NCBI RefSeq assembly: GCF_900445255.1
Contig: NZ_UAPU01000007.1
Span: forward strand, 230,001-294,000
Source: Anaerobiospirillum thomasii
GTDB taxonomy: Bacteria > Pseudomonadota > Gammaproteobacteria > Enterobacterales > Succinivibrionaceae
Direction: 5' to 3'
Length of the DNA: 64,000 nt
In this document: one piece after another, positions 39,061-46,974 of the stretch
How positions within the stretch are numbered: position 1 is the stretch's first letter
How the letters are laid out: every line of letters starts with the position of its first letter
Made by a program: the position numbers and the translations under genes
Notes under the pieces: generated by a model
The model's database searches: none
Told to the model about the DNA's origin: nothing
Seen by the model: only the letters and a program-made list of their open reading frames with translations

Positions 39061-39905
39061 GTAATATTAAAATCAATGGCTTGGTAGCCGAGCAAATATC
39101 TAAAGACTTGGCTACTAAGTTATTAGATAAAACCTATATGAAAAATAAAGACAACGTAACGATTAACGTATCAGCTAATGGCGATGACAGCACAGCAGAC
39201 GGCACAGAGCAAAAGCCTTTTGCTGACTTACAAAGAGCTGTATCTTATGCTTATCAAAACATTAAAGCCAATACTCATGTGATTATTAATTTCCTAACCG
39301 ACTTCACGCATTCAGAATATCTTAAGCTAGTACATATACAATGTGGTCGCTACTTGATATTTAGATCTAATGGCCATAATGTAACATTAGGTAGAGTGTT
39401 ATGTCAGTTAGGAAACTTTTCTTTTGAGGGGATTAACTTTAAACAGACAGATGCAACACAAGAGGTATTAACCGTATCAGCATTGGCTAATGTATATATC
39501 ATAGAGAACAGCAAGATAGAGTTAGCAGACAGTCCTAAACAAGATATTATTCAAGTGTGGAATGGTACGCTAACATTTGACGATAGAAGCAGTGTTACAT
39601 TAACCTCTAAGACAGAAGCCCCTAACAATATATTTTTATTCTTGTGTACATATCAAGGAAAGATAATATTCCACAGCTCCCCTAACATTACACTTGAAAA
39701 TAATTTAAATGCAATTGGATTTTTCAGATGTCATTTAAATTCTTTAATACTCTTTGATAGAAAAGCTGTGTTATCTGCACCTGTTAGAACACAAGCCAAA
39801 GCGTACGAGGTAAGAATGGGAGCACACCTTTCATTTAACGGCAGGGGTAAGCCACTAAATCTAGGCGACCTTACCGAGGTAGATCAAACATCATCAATAT
39901 CTTAG
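39057..39905 (+). CDS. Putative tail spike/receptor-binding protein with beta-helix character
   Basis: 282 residues. The segment VNVSANGDDSTADGTEQKPF-like start followed by ADLQRAVSYAYQNIKANTHV is the usual entry to right-handed beta-helix proteins, and the rest alternates short hydrophobic strands and turns. No catalytic set for a depolymerase can be named. Position after the fibre suggests a receptor-binding or fibre-tip role. Confidence 0.6.
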   Translation: MSNIKINGLVAEQISKDLATKLLDKTYMKNKDNVTINVSANGDDSTADGTEQKPFADLQRAVSYAYQNIKANTHVIINFLTDFTHSEYLKLVHIQCGRYLIFRSNGHNVTLGRVLCQLGNFSFEGINFKQTDATQEVLTVSALANVYIIENSKIELADSPKQDIIQVWNGTLTFDDRSSVTLTSKTEAPNNIFLFLCTYQGKIIFHSSPNITLENNLNAIGFFRCHLNSLILFDRKAVLSAPVRTQAKAYEVRMGAHLSFNGRGKPLNLGDLTEVDQTSSIS

Positions 39906-39913
39906 GAGATAAC

Positions 39914-40552
39914 ATGACAGACCTAAACGACATTACAGACTTTGAAACTGAAAATGCATACACCCCTTACTACAAGTTAGATAACGGCAAGGTGTATGAC
40001 AAGGACAAGCTTAAGTTTGTTGACAATTCAGATGCAGATTATAAGGCCTTTATTGATGCAGGTAATGAACCCTTATCAATTAACAATGGCTATACTGTAC
40101 AGGAATTAAAAGACAGCGTGCTTAAGTTTTATGGTTGGCCTATTGGCGACTGCTTGCTTACATTAGACGAGCTTAAGCAGAATAAATTACTTGAGCTTGA
40201 GACAAGGTCGGCTAAGTTTGAGGACAACTTAAACAAAAACATGTACTTTAAATCAAGCCTTGGCTTTAAATGTAATGGCGATAGACGTACTCGCTCCAAC
40301 CTAGAGGATTTAATATCAACTTTTGCCCTTGTTTCTCAAGGTCAAACTTCAGTTGATTATCGTGACTATGATAACCACGTACAAAAGGTAACCCTTGAAA
40401 ACCTTAAGACGCTGTTGGCAGAACACATTGGTAATGGTCTTAACATTTATCAGCAAAAGTGGGCATTACAAGATAAGATTAATAATGCTCAATCAGTTGA
40501 TGAGTTAAATAAAATCAAGATTGAATATGAGATGAAAGATTATACAGCCTAG
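39914..40552 (+). CDS. Tail fibre assembly-like protein, DUF4376-type
   Basis: 212 residues. The C-terminal half (YFKSSLGFKCNGDRRTRSNL then LISTFALVSQG and VTLENLKTLLAEHIGNGLN) matches the DUF4376 pattern common at the end of tail modules. The N-terminal part is a short fibre-like domain. It may help fibre folding or be a fibre tip. Confidence 0.75.
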   Translation: MTDLNDITDFETENAYTPYYKLDNGKVYDKDKLKFVDNSDADYKAFIDAGNEPLSINNGYTVQELKDSVLKFYGWPIGDCLLTLDELKQNKLLELETRSAKFEDNLNKNMYFKSSLGFKCNGDRRTRSNLEDLISTFALVSQGQTSVDYRDYDNHVQKVTLENLKTLLAEHIGNGLNIYQQKWALQDKINNAQSVDELNKIKIEYEMKDYTA

Positions 40553-40570
40553 TTGCTAGGTACAAAAAGA

Positions 40571-40598
40571 AAGGGCACCCACAAGAGGTGCCTTTTTT
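40571..40598 (+). terminator. GGCACC-type terminator, copy 2
   Basis: GGCACC (40574-40579) / GGTGCC (40587-40592), six-T tail. End of the tail operon. Confidence 0.88.
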
Positions 40599-40673
40599 AT
40601 TTACACAATAAAGACCACAAAAGGAGTATAGCATTTAATGCTAAAGTTTTCAGTAAATTTAAAGGATAGAATA

Positions 40674-40783
40674 TGTTTTTTAATCAATTTAAGTGGTTTA
40701 AATACCTATATGCTTTATCAGTTCTTGGCTTAATTAATGGAGTTACATTCTTGATTATTTGTATAGGACTAGCAATTAAATAA
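40674..40783 (+). pseudogene. Small membrane protein gene with frame break in a T run
   Basis: AAAGGA is placed correctly before ATG 40674, but the ATG frame stops after 19 codons. One frame over, starting at TTT 40679, an open stretch encodes NQFKWFKYLYALSVLGLI and a second hydrophobic part, ending IGLAIK at 40783. A single extra T in the T5 run after the ATG would make one 36-residue membrane protein. Either decay, slippage or a sequencing error. Confidence 0.45.
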
Positions 40784-40786
40784 AAC

Positions 40787-40817
40787 AAAAGGCACCTTAA
40801 TTCAGTGCCTTTTTTTA
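40787..40817 (+). terminator. GGCAC-type terminator, copy 3
   Basis: GGCAC (40791-40795) / GTGCC (40805-40809) and a seven-T tail. Confidence 0.85.
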
Positions 40818-40851
40818 TTATATATAAACATCTATAAGGACATTATAATTT

Positions 40852-41031
40852 ATGATGAATGTTTTTACAAACAATACGGAGGCTCAAGGCAGTATTGCGT
40901 TGATATTGCTTGTGTTATTAAAACTTATGAATGGTGTACCTAAAATTATTTTAGAGTGGTCTATTGTAACTATAGCTGTTCTGTTTGCTATTTATTCGGC
41001 CATTGATTTATACAGATTTATTATCAACTAA
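40852..41031 (+). CDS. Small two-helix membrane protein, 59 aa
   Basis: MMNVFTNNTEAQGSIALILL then LKLMNGVPKI and a second helix ending RFIIN. By eye a paralogue of the gene at 16384. AAGGA lies about 13 bases upstream of the first ATG and 16 bases upstream of a second, so the start is uncertain. Flanked by GGCAC-type terminators on both sides, so it must have its own promoter or rely on read-through. Confidence 0.55.
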   Translation: MMNVFTNNTEAQGSIALILLVLLKLMNGVPKIILEWSIVTIAVLFAIYSAIDLYRFIIN

Positions 41032-41034
41032 AAC

Positions 41035-41064
41035 AAAAGGCACCATGATTTAGTGCCTTTTTAA
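41035..41064 (+). terminator. GGCAC-type terminator, copy 4
   Basis: GGCAC (41039-41043) / GTGCC (41053-41057), five-T tail. Confidence 0.85.
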
Positions 41065-41089
41065 AATACGTTAGATAAGGATATAATAA

Positions 41090-41269
41090 ATGCAGATTAC
41101 TCTTGATGTCAATGAGTTGTTTTACGTGGTACTGTTTATGGATAACATGAATTTTATAGGGCAATTCTTATTATTTGGTATTGCTGTTTGTGCTTATGGG
41201 GTTGGTTTATATTTTATTTTTAAACTAATTAAAGATATTGCTAGCTTTATGAGAAGGTTTAATAAATGA
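41090..41269 (+). CDS. Small single-helix membrane protein, 59 aa
   Basis: MQITLDVNELFYVVLFMDNM, then a hydrophobic helix (FIGQFLLFGIAVCAYGVGLY) and a basic C-terminus. Overlaps the next gene by ATGA. Unknown function. Confidence 0.55.
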   Translation: MQITLDVNELFYVVLFMDNMNFIGQFLLFGIAVCAYGVGLYFIFKLIKDIASFMRRFNK

Positions 41270-41421
41270 ATGATAAGTCAATTTCACAATTAGACAAGCA
41301 GAGGCATAAGCTTTTTAATGGAGCCTTTTGGACAAATATTTTAAGGATTTGTATTGCTCTAGGGTTAATAGGGTTAGCTCTTATACCTTACGGAATTTTC
41401 TTTTATTTGGTTAATATGTAG
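41266..41421 (+). CDS. Small single-helix membrane protein, 51 aa
   Basis: MNDKSISQLDKQRHKLFNGA then a hydrophobic helix. The LFNGAFW segment matches LFKGAFW in the gene at 16205, so the two ends of the late operon carry related micropeptides. Translationally coupled to the previous gene. Confidence 0.55.
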   Translation: MNDKSISQLDKQRHKLFNGAFWTNILRICIALGLIGLALIPYGIFFYLVNM

Positions 41422-41438
41422 TAATATTAGGAGGATTT

Positions 41439-41720
41439 ATGAGAAACTTTTTTAGAAATTTAAAGCAGTTATTAATCTCTATAGACCAAGTCTTGATGTG
41501 TTTTATAGGGTTACTAATCAGCATCTTTAAGCATGATTACAAGTGCTATGCAGACATGACAATCAGCGCTAATGCGTGGCGTTTAAATCAAAAAGGATAT
41601 TGGTATGGCAAGTTGTTAAGATGGTTTATTGATTTGCTATTCAGGCCTTTTGGCAAAGACCACTGCAAAGAGGCATGGGAGAGTGAGGTTAATAAAGCAC
41701 ATCTGCCAACTGATATGTAA
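41439..41720 (+). CDS. Conserved phage protein, 93 aa (sometimes misannotated as helicase)
   Basis: The pattern ISANAWRLNQKGYWYGKLLR, then DLLFRPFGKDHCKEAWESEV and HLPTDM, matches a small family found near lysis genes of proteobacterial phages. Role unknown. AGGAGG precedes the ATG. Its N-terminus is hydrophobic (QVLMCFIGLLISIF). Confidence 0.65.
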   Translation: MRNFFRNLKQLLISIDQVLMCFIGLLISIFKHDYKCYADMTISANAWRLNQKGYWYGKLLRWFIDLLFRPFGKDHCKEAWESEVNKAHLPTDM

Positions 41721-41776
41721 ATAAAAAAGGTCGCATGCGTCAGTCCCCACTGTCAGACATACAACCTTTTAAGACT

Positions 41777-42184
41777 TTATTTAGAAAAAATATTTTTTAC
41801 GGAGTCCTCGTTACTGTCTTTGTGTACGTCACACACAGCCTCGGCATTTAAATATCCATTAGGGGTTGTAATTAATGCTAGCTTTTCATCACGTGCACGC
41901 AATTCATTTAAAGCAAAGTAAGCCTCGAGCGCATTACCCTTAATAAAAGAGATATAACCTACATCACCTGAACCAATCCCTGTCTCCTCTAACTCATCTA
42001 AAGCCTCTGCAATTGGTATCAGGGCAACCATAAGATTAACTACGGTCTTAGGCTTTTCAGGGTTAAATTTAAACACGGCCTTTAGCAGTAACAAGTCGTT
42101 TTCACTTACATGTCTGCCTAAAATCTCAAACAGCTCTTTGTTTTTAAGGTTTATATAAAACTCTTTTGAATTATTAGTTGTCAT
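41777..42184 (-). CDS. Hypothetical protein, 135 aa
   Basis: Soluble, acidic; runs convergent to the 41439 gene. A long inverted repeat (AAAAAGGT at 41725 / ACCTTTTA near 41764) between the two may end both transcripts. No recognised domain. Possibly a moron gene, as it is the lone minus-strand gene here. Confidence 0.5.
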   Translation of the reverse strand: MTTNNSKEFYINLKNKELFEILGRHVSENDLLLLKAVFKFNPEKPKTVVNLMVALIPIAEALDELEETGIGSGDVGYISFIKGNALEAYFALNELRARDEKLALITTPNGYLNAEAVCDVHKDSNEDSVKNIFSK

Positions 42185-42302
42185 ATGTTTATACCACGGT
42201 TAGAAAAGTTTACTTGATTATTATAGGGGCTCATTAATGCGTTGTAAATATGTGTATAATAGTTGTCATCAGAAACTAGACGATTAACCACAGGAACACG
42301 AC

Positions 42303-43085
42303 ATGCTACCGATACTCAAACACTTAGGTGGAAAGAAACTTGAGATAAGATACTTTGAACATTTAGTACCTACTCACTATGACAGATACTATGAGCCATT
42401 CTTTGGTGGTGGCGCTGTGTTTTGGCACTTAGCAAGACCTCACAGTGTTATTAGCGACCTTAATGAAAACATTATTAACTTTTATTTAGAGCTCAAACAC
42501 AATGCCGAGCAGGTTCGTGCAGACATAGCTGTCTTAAAAGAATATCACGATAGCCTTGAGACCATGGACGCTAAAAAAGCTTTCTATTATGAGGTAAGAG
42601 ACGCTGTCAATGGGCTTGAGTCTCAATTCATAGGCCTTAACAAGTGGGCCCTATTCTTTACATTAAACAAAATGGCTTTCCATGGCATTGTCAGATATAA
42701 AAAGAATGGAGATATTAATTCACACTATGGGTTTAAAGGCAAGTTTCACGGCGCCTATTTACTTGATGAGAACCTAGAGCTCCTTAAGACAACCGAGATC
42801 TTATGTGCTGACTATCAGGACGCCCTAAGTACAGCCACTGAAAACGATTTTGTATTCTTAGATCCTCCGTACAATTGTATAGAAAACAAATACGGTAACG
42901 GCGCAAAATGGAAAGAGCAGGACTTCATACGATTAAAATCGTACCTATCCACTGCGCCTTTTAAATATATCATGACAATTAACAGCACGGAATTAACGAG
43001 GGACTTGTTTGGTGGGCAGGTTAAGGATAAGTATTATAAACACTATTGTTTCAATCGGGAGGGAACGGAGATCTGTGTAAACTAA
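42303..43085 (+). CDS. DNA adenine N6-methyltransferase, D12 class (Dam-like), C-terminus altered by IS
   Basis: Transfers a methyl group from S-adenosylmethionine to adenine in a short DNA site. 260 residues: KHLGGKK near the N-terminus, the AdoMet loop YEPFFGGGAVFWHL (30-43), ISDLNENIINFY, and the catalytic DPPY (187-190). Family members end in a GTE-ILITNY-type strand. Here GTEI is followed by CVN and a stop supplied by the end of an IS element, so only a few last residues are changed. It may be active. Role: protection from restriction or timing of phage gene expression. Confidence 0.85.
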   Translation: MLPILKHLGGKKLEIRYFEHLVPTHYDRYYEPFFGGGAVFWHLARPHSVISDLNENIINFYLELKHNAEQVRADIAVLKEYHDSLETMDAKKAFYYEVRDAVNGLESQFIGLNKWALFFTLNKMAFHGIVRYKKNGDINSHYGFKGKFHGAYLLDENLELLKTTEILCADYQDALSTATENDFVFLDPPYNCIENKYGNGAKWKEQDFIRLKSYLSTAPFKYIMTINSTELTRDLFGGQVKDKYYKHYCFNREGTEICVN

Positions 43086-43180
43086 GATCTCTTATTCTTT
43101 AATTGCGCAATTTTAGAATCTAAATTTATGCTATCTTGTTTTTTTCAACAATTCAATACCTCATTTCATGATTTTGCCTC

Positions 43181-43261
43181 TTCCTGCCCCTGAAAGCCTT
43201 TTATGGATTGGCGTAGCCAACCCCGTAGGGGCTTGTCCATAAATGGCTGAGGGGGCAGGAA
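43181..43261 (-). repeat. Multi-branched stem-loop element inside the IS, 3' of the transposase
   Basis: Outer perfect stem TTCCTGCCCC (43181-43190) / GGGGCAGGAA (43252-43261), then AGCC/GGCT, then TTTATGGA (43200-43207) / TCCATAAA (43236-43243). These enclose two small hairpins, TTGGC-GTA-GCCAA and CCCC-GTA-GGGG. It can fold as a three-way junction on either strand. A further hairpin with 11-bp arms (ATAGGTAATAC, GTA loop) follows at 43321-43345. Function unknown; it may insulate the IS or be a structured RNA. Confidence 0.6.
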
Positions 43262-43379
43262 TCCCATGTTTATCACGTTTTGTCTCCCTTGGCTCTATGT
43301 TTTACAGGATGCGACAACCCATAGGTAATACGTAGTATTACCTATCCGCGCGGCGGGCTTGCTCCTATACGCTTAAAAA

Positions 43380-44627
43380 CTAGTTTATATATGGCCTTAT
43401 ACGTTCAGCCAGACTATCAATGCATGTCATCTGGTTTAAGACAGATGTCCAGTTCCTGACTCTGCTCACACCCCATTTCTTGGCCAGGTCGCCTGTAATT
43501 CTTAAATAAAAGACTTTAAACACGGCATTCTTGTTCTCAAACATACCTATTTTAGTGACCTTACGTAAGCTGGAGTTTACGGCCTCTATAGCATTAGTGG
43601 TGTACATGATTTTGCGTATTGCCGATGGATAGTTAAACAGCTGTGTTACATGGTTGAAATTGTTCTCCCACACCCTTATAGCTCCAGGGTATTTATCACC
43701 CCATTTGTCTATAAGGTGCAGCAGAGCTTCCTCAGCTGCCTCTGCATTAATAGCTCCATACATTGCCTTGCAGTCGGCACAGAAAGCCTTTAAATCCTTG
43801 TAAGGGACATATTTACAGGCATTGCGTATAAGGTGCACAATGCATCTTTGTACAACTGTCTGCGGGAATATAGACTTTACTCCGTCTTCAAGACCAGAGA
43901 CACCGTCCATAGACAGGAAAAGTATGTCCTTAACGCCTCTGCTCTTGATATTGTCAAATATATTCATCCAACATGACTTTGACTCTGTTGGGGATATATA
44001 AAGCCCCAAAACCTCTTTATACCCCTCAGCATCTAAGCCTAATATTACATATACGGCATGATTCTCTGTAGAGCCCTTGTCATTCTTCATCTTGACATAG
44101 ATGCAGTCTACAAAGACAAAGGTATACAGAGGCTTTAACGGCCTGTTAAGCCACTCATTAACATCCGACAGGATAAGGTCCGTTATAGTGGAGATCTTGT
44201 CTTGAGAGAGCTTAAAACCATAGATTTCCTCAATGGTTGAGCTTATATCCCTCTGACTCATGCCTCTTGCATACATGGCCAGGACCTTTTGCTCTATCTG
44301 AGATACGTCTTTTTCCCTTTTTGGGATAATTACTGGCTCAAAGGTTCCTTCACGATCACGTGGAGTGTTGATCTCTGCCTCACCAAATGAGCCTTGAATG
44401 GTTTTCTTAGAATAGCCGTTGCGCCTGTTGGTGGTCTCCTTCTCATCAGTGCTGCTCTTGCTATAGCCTAAATGAGCATCAAGCTCAGTATTAAGGATCC
44501 TTTCAAAAACAGGTGCAAATGCTTCTTTAATAGCATCTTGAGCACTCTGGGCATCTTTTGGGTTGTAGTGCTCCATTATAAGGTCAGCTATCTTTTCAGC
44601 CATTGGGCTATGTTTAATTCTTGCCAT
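43380..44627 (-). CDS. IS256-family (mutator-type) transposase
   Basis: 415 residues, full length. DDE catalytic residues Asp174 (FVDCIYVKMK), Asp241 (LSMDGVSGLEDG) and Glu348 (TTNAIEAVNSSLRK), with the family QRCIVHLIRN motif (260-269). The N-terminal region has LNTELDAHLGYSK and RRNGYSKKTIQ, typical of the family. Appears intact. It cuts and pastes its own element; it is unrelated to phage functions. Confidence 0.95.
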   Translation of the reverse strand: MARIKHSPMAEKIADLIMEHYNPKDAQSAQDAIKEAFAPVFERILNTELDAHLGYSKSSTDEKETTNRRNGYSKKTIQGSFGEAEINTPRDREGTFEPVIIPKREKDVSQIEQKVLAMYARGMSQRDISSTIEEIYGFKLSQDKISTITDLILSDVNEWLNRPLKPLYTFVFVDCIYVKMKNDKGSTENHAVYVILGLDAEGYKEVLGLYISPTESKSCWMNIFDNIKSRGVKDILFLSMDGVSGLEDGVKSIFPQTVVQRCIVHLIRNACKYVPYKDLKAFCADCKAMYGAINAEAAEEALLHLIDKWGDKYPGAIRVWENNFNHVTQLFNYPSAIRKIMYTTNAIEAVNSSLRKVTKIGMFENKNAVFKVFYLRITGDLAKKWGVSRVRNWTSVLNQMTCIDSLAERIRPYIN

Positions 44628-44756
44628 ATTAAGTAAACTCCGATAATGGTTATATTTTAAATCATCTATCTTCGTTTACACAGTTTTTAGTTCACTCTCT
44701 TTCAATCAGAATAAAAGAAAGCAGGCAGGTGAGGACACCTTAATCATCACCAATTA

Positions 44757-45101
44757 TTAGCCCTTATCAGCATTTAAAAACCTCATCATCTCCAAGAGCT
44801 CGTACTTTGATATAACATCTGTCGAGCTCATCATCTTATTTAACAGGCACCTTTTATCAGCCCTATCTATGAATTTATTTAACTTGGCTCTTGAATTTGC
44901 GTGCTTTAAATCTAAGGTCTCAATAAAGATATTCTTATAACGAGGGGTTATATAATCCTCGCCTTTTAACATAAGAACTAAGTCAACATAAGGGATTGCA
45001 TTTAGGTCTGCATAGCGTCTAACGCTACCATATAGCACTTTAATTTGGTGAGGGACAAATGTGTCTGAATTGAAATAATATATGCCGTCATACTCTTTCA
45101 T
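44757..45101 (-). CDS. Hypothetical protein, 114 aa
   Basis: Start at 45101 (MKEYDGIYYF) is preferred because GGAG lies seven bases upstream; an in-frame ATG at 45113 lacks one. Soluble, Lys/Asp-rich. No recognised family. It lies beyond a terminator, so it has its own promoter. Confidence 0.5.
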   Translation of the reverse strand: MKEYDGIYYFNSDTFVPHQIKVLYGSVRRYADLNAIPYVDLVLMLKGEDYITPRYKNIFIETLDLKHANSRAKLNKFIDRADKRCLLNKMMSSTDVISKYELLEMMRFLNADKG

Positions 45102-45143
45102 GATACGCTCCACAAATAAACGCTATAGTTTAATTCTATCACA

Positions 45144-45176
45144 CAAATAAAAAAGGCGCCTTATTTAGACGCCTAA
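45144..45176 (-). terminator. Terminator (minus strand)
   Basis: AGGCG (45154-45158) / CGCCT (45170-45174) with a T-run on the minus-strand 3' side. Confidence 0.7.
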
Positions 45177-45760
45177 TTTGTGCCTACTCACTTATTAAAT
45201 TACCAAGTCATCCCATGTCAGGAACTCACATTCAGTCCATAGCTCTGTATTGTTGGTAAAGCTCAATTGCTCTTGTAAGATGTAGAATTTGTCCTCACCA
45301 TCATAATGCTTGCATGCGAAGCTGTAGTCCATAAAGTTCCATCTAAACCTAAGCTCGCCATGGTCGTGGCTTATAAGACTGATACTAGCTAAGACACGCT
45401 CCATTTTAATATCATCTCTTACTTTTGCTGTCAGGTTGTTAAGAGTCAGTTGTATCTGATATTCCTGTTCATCGGTTAGAACTTCATCAATCGTATTAGT
45501 TACACTTTCAAGCAAAAATCCATATTCATAAAAGAAAGGTATCTCGTCATAATATTCCTGATCGTTTATTTTAACAGTGGTTTCAGCAATCAAAACGCCG
45601 TCATTAAAACTATAGTCAGCTGTAAAGTTAAAATCGCTCATGATATTTCTCCAAAACTAGGGGTCTGCCCCCTATTCCTCTTTAATTTGGTTTAGTTTTA
45701 AAATCGTGCCTACTCACTAGAGGGGCAGGACGTCAGTTTGAAAATCGTACCTACTCACTT
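45175..45760 (-). repeat. Three copies of a CCTACTCACT repeat around one gene
   Basis: The words TGCCTACTCACTT (45180-45192), AAATCGTGCCTACTCACTA (45701-45719) and AAAATCGTACCTACTCACTT (45741-45760) flank the 45195-45641 gene. On the minus strand they read AGTGAGTAGG-xACGATTTT upstream of it. Regular spacing (40 bp between the last two) suggests a regulator site. Confidence 0.5.
45195..45641 (-). CDS. Hypothetical protein, 148 aa
   Basis: Acidic soluble protein, predicted rich in beta strands at the N-terminus (FTADYSFNDGVLIAETTVKI). GGAGAAATATC precedes the ATG. Flanked by the CCTACTCACT repeats and a terminator, so it is a single-gene unit. The 276-bp gap to the next gene holds only the repeats and GC-poor sequence. 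Confidence 0.5.
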   Translation of the reverse strand: MSDFNFTADYSFNDGVLIAETTVKINDQEYYDEIPFFYEYGFLLESVTNTIDEVLTDEQEYQIQLTLNNLTAKVRDDIKMERVLASISLISHDHGELRFRWNFMDYSFACKHYDGEDKFYILQEQLSFTNNTELWTECEFLTWDDLVI

Positions 45761-45918
45761 GGCCTTTTTTAGGTTCTTTGAGATGGGCACCTGCGTGGTC
45801 ACAGTTAGCTCGGAGCAACAGCCTGCCTAAGCATAACCTGTGCCAAAATATCCCATCGTGTCAACAATGGGGCACATCTCACATTTTCCTTATTATGGAA
45901 CATTCCATATTATGGGGC

Positions 45919-46289
45919 CTAATCCTTAAGTAGGGCAAATACGTATCTATAGTCCCCTCCTTGGTCTTCATCGTTCAGGCACTTGAATAAATGCGCTTTA
46001 TAGCCCTGTAAATCAATATCAGCCGTATATCCTTGATCGTCCAAGAATTTAATCCACGATTGAAACACGCCCATACGCTCAATAATTGGATCGTCTATAG
46101 CGTTTAAATCCGTGTAAAATTCAACCTGAAAATCAGACGCATCCCCTGTGTGCAATTGTAGAACCTTTAAATCATTGTTATAAGGACCGTGTTCACACCA
46201 ATAGCCAAATATACGCCTATATCTGTAACGCCTATGTTTATGCGTGCTCGCCCATCATGGAGCAAGTCTGTTATATTTTCCTTAATCAT
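45919..46289 (-). pseudogene. Hypothetical gene, probably frameshifted
   Basis: An ATG at 46289 with AAGGGG six bases upstream opens a frame of 40 codons (MIKENITDLLHDGRAR). The longer downstream frame (from TTG 46155, HTGDASDFQVEFYTDL to 45919) is also open upstream without a start, reading RYRRIFGYWCEHGPYNNDLK. One indel near 46230-46240 would join them into a protein of about 120 residues. Alternatively two small genes. No family recognised. Confidence 0.35.
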
Positions 46290-46299
46290 AGAAAACCCC

Positions 46300-46689
46300 T
46301 TAAATATCGGATAATAAAGCCCTTTTTATTTCATCTGCACTGCGTGGATCGTCATACATCTTTAATATACTATCAATATCACGATCAACACTTTCAGAAA
46401 AAATAAATCTATTTAAAGCTAAGTTTTTTACAGCTTTTAACACCTGATCCCCATTCTGATTTACAGGCGTCTGAATTGGTACACCGTTGTATTTAGCAAT
46501 CAGGCGCCCTAATTCAGATCTGACCTTATCAGGATCGGTCTCGCGTGTTTTTGCTTGAATTAATTTGTCTATATCACCATACAAGTTTTTTATTTGATTT
46601 AGTGATAAAGGCTTGCTATATCCTAAAACCCTTAATAAATGCGATATAGAATCAAATTTGTATCCATATAGTTCTAATCTCGTTCGCAT
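46300..46689 (-). CDS. Hypothetical protein, 129 aa
   Basis: Helical, soluble; GGAGGGGTGA lies before the ATG. The upstream 285-bp gap is AT-rich and shared with the divergent 46975 operon. No recognised domain. Confidence 0.5.
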   Translation of the reverse strand: MRTRLELYGYKFDSISHLLRVLGYSKPLSLNQIKNLYGDIDKLIQAKTRETDPDKVRSELGRLIAKYNGVPIQTPVNQNGDQVLKAVKNLALNRFIFSESVDRDIDSILKMYDDPRSADEIKRALLSDI

Positions 46690-46881
46690 TCACCCCTCCG
46701 TGTATTGAACATGTCTAAATATTAGAATATAAGAAAACTTATGTCAATATCTTTTTTAAAAATTTTTTGAACTATTTATATATTTAGATGTATATATCGG
46801 TCAATCAAGAAAATTTTTAAAACAAAATCTCTTTAAATTCATTTACTTAGATATTTATTTATAAATTTTAGAAAAATATGC

Positions 46882-46909
46882 TTGCTTCCCTGATTTTGCG
46901 AGCTATACT
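46882..46909 (+). promoter_or_regulatory. Probable sigma70 promoter of the 46975 operon
   Basis: TTGCTT (46882-46887), 16-bp spacer, TATACT (46904-46909). It is the best hexamer pair in the AT-rich gap and points at the plus-strand accessory genes. Confidence 0.6.
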
Positions 46910-46974
46910 GTAAACATGTTAAGGGCAAACGCCTAAGAAACTTAAAAGAAACCACTTATATAGGGGGTTATAAA

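Larger units (their letters stand above)
43073..44683 (-). mobile_element. IS256-family insertion sequence
   Basis: About 1.6 kb bounded by inverted ends CTGTGTAAAC-x-AAGAT (43073-) and its complement ending GTTTACACAG (44674-44683); 15 of the first 16 positions agree. It contains one transposase on the minus strand. No 8-9 bp target duplication is visible outside the ends, and the sequence on the right does not continue the methylase gene, so neighbouring DNA was probably lost. Confidence 0.8.

Noticed and set aside
36928-40552. Diversity-generating retroelement near the tail fibre
   Set aside because: No reverse transcriptase and no template/variable repeat pair seen.
43060-44700. Target-site duplication around the IS256 element
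   Set aside because: The 8-9 bases outside the two inverted ends do not match in any alignment tried.
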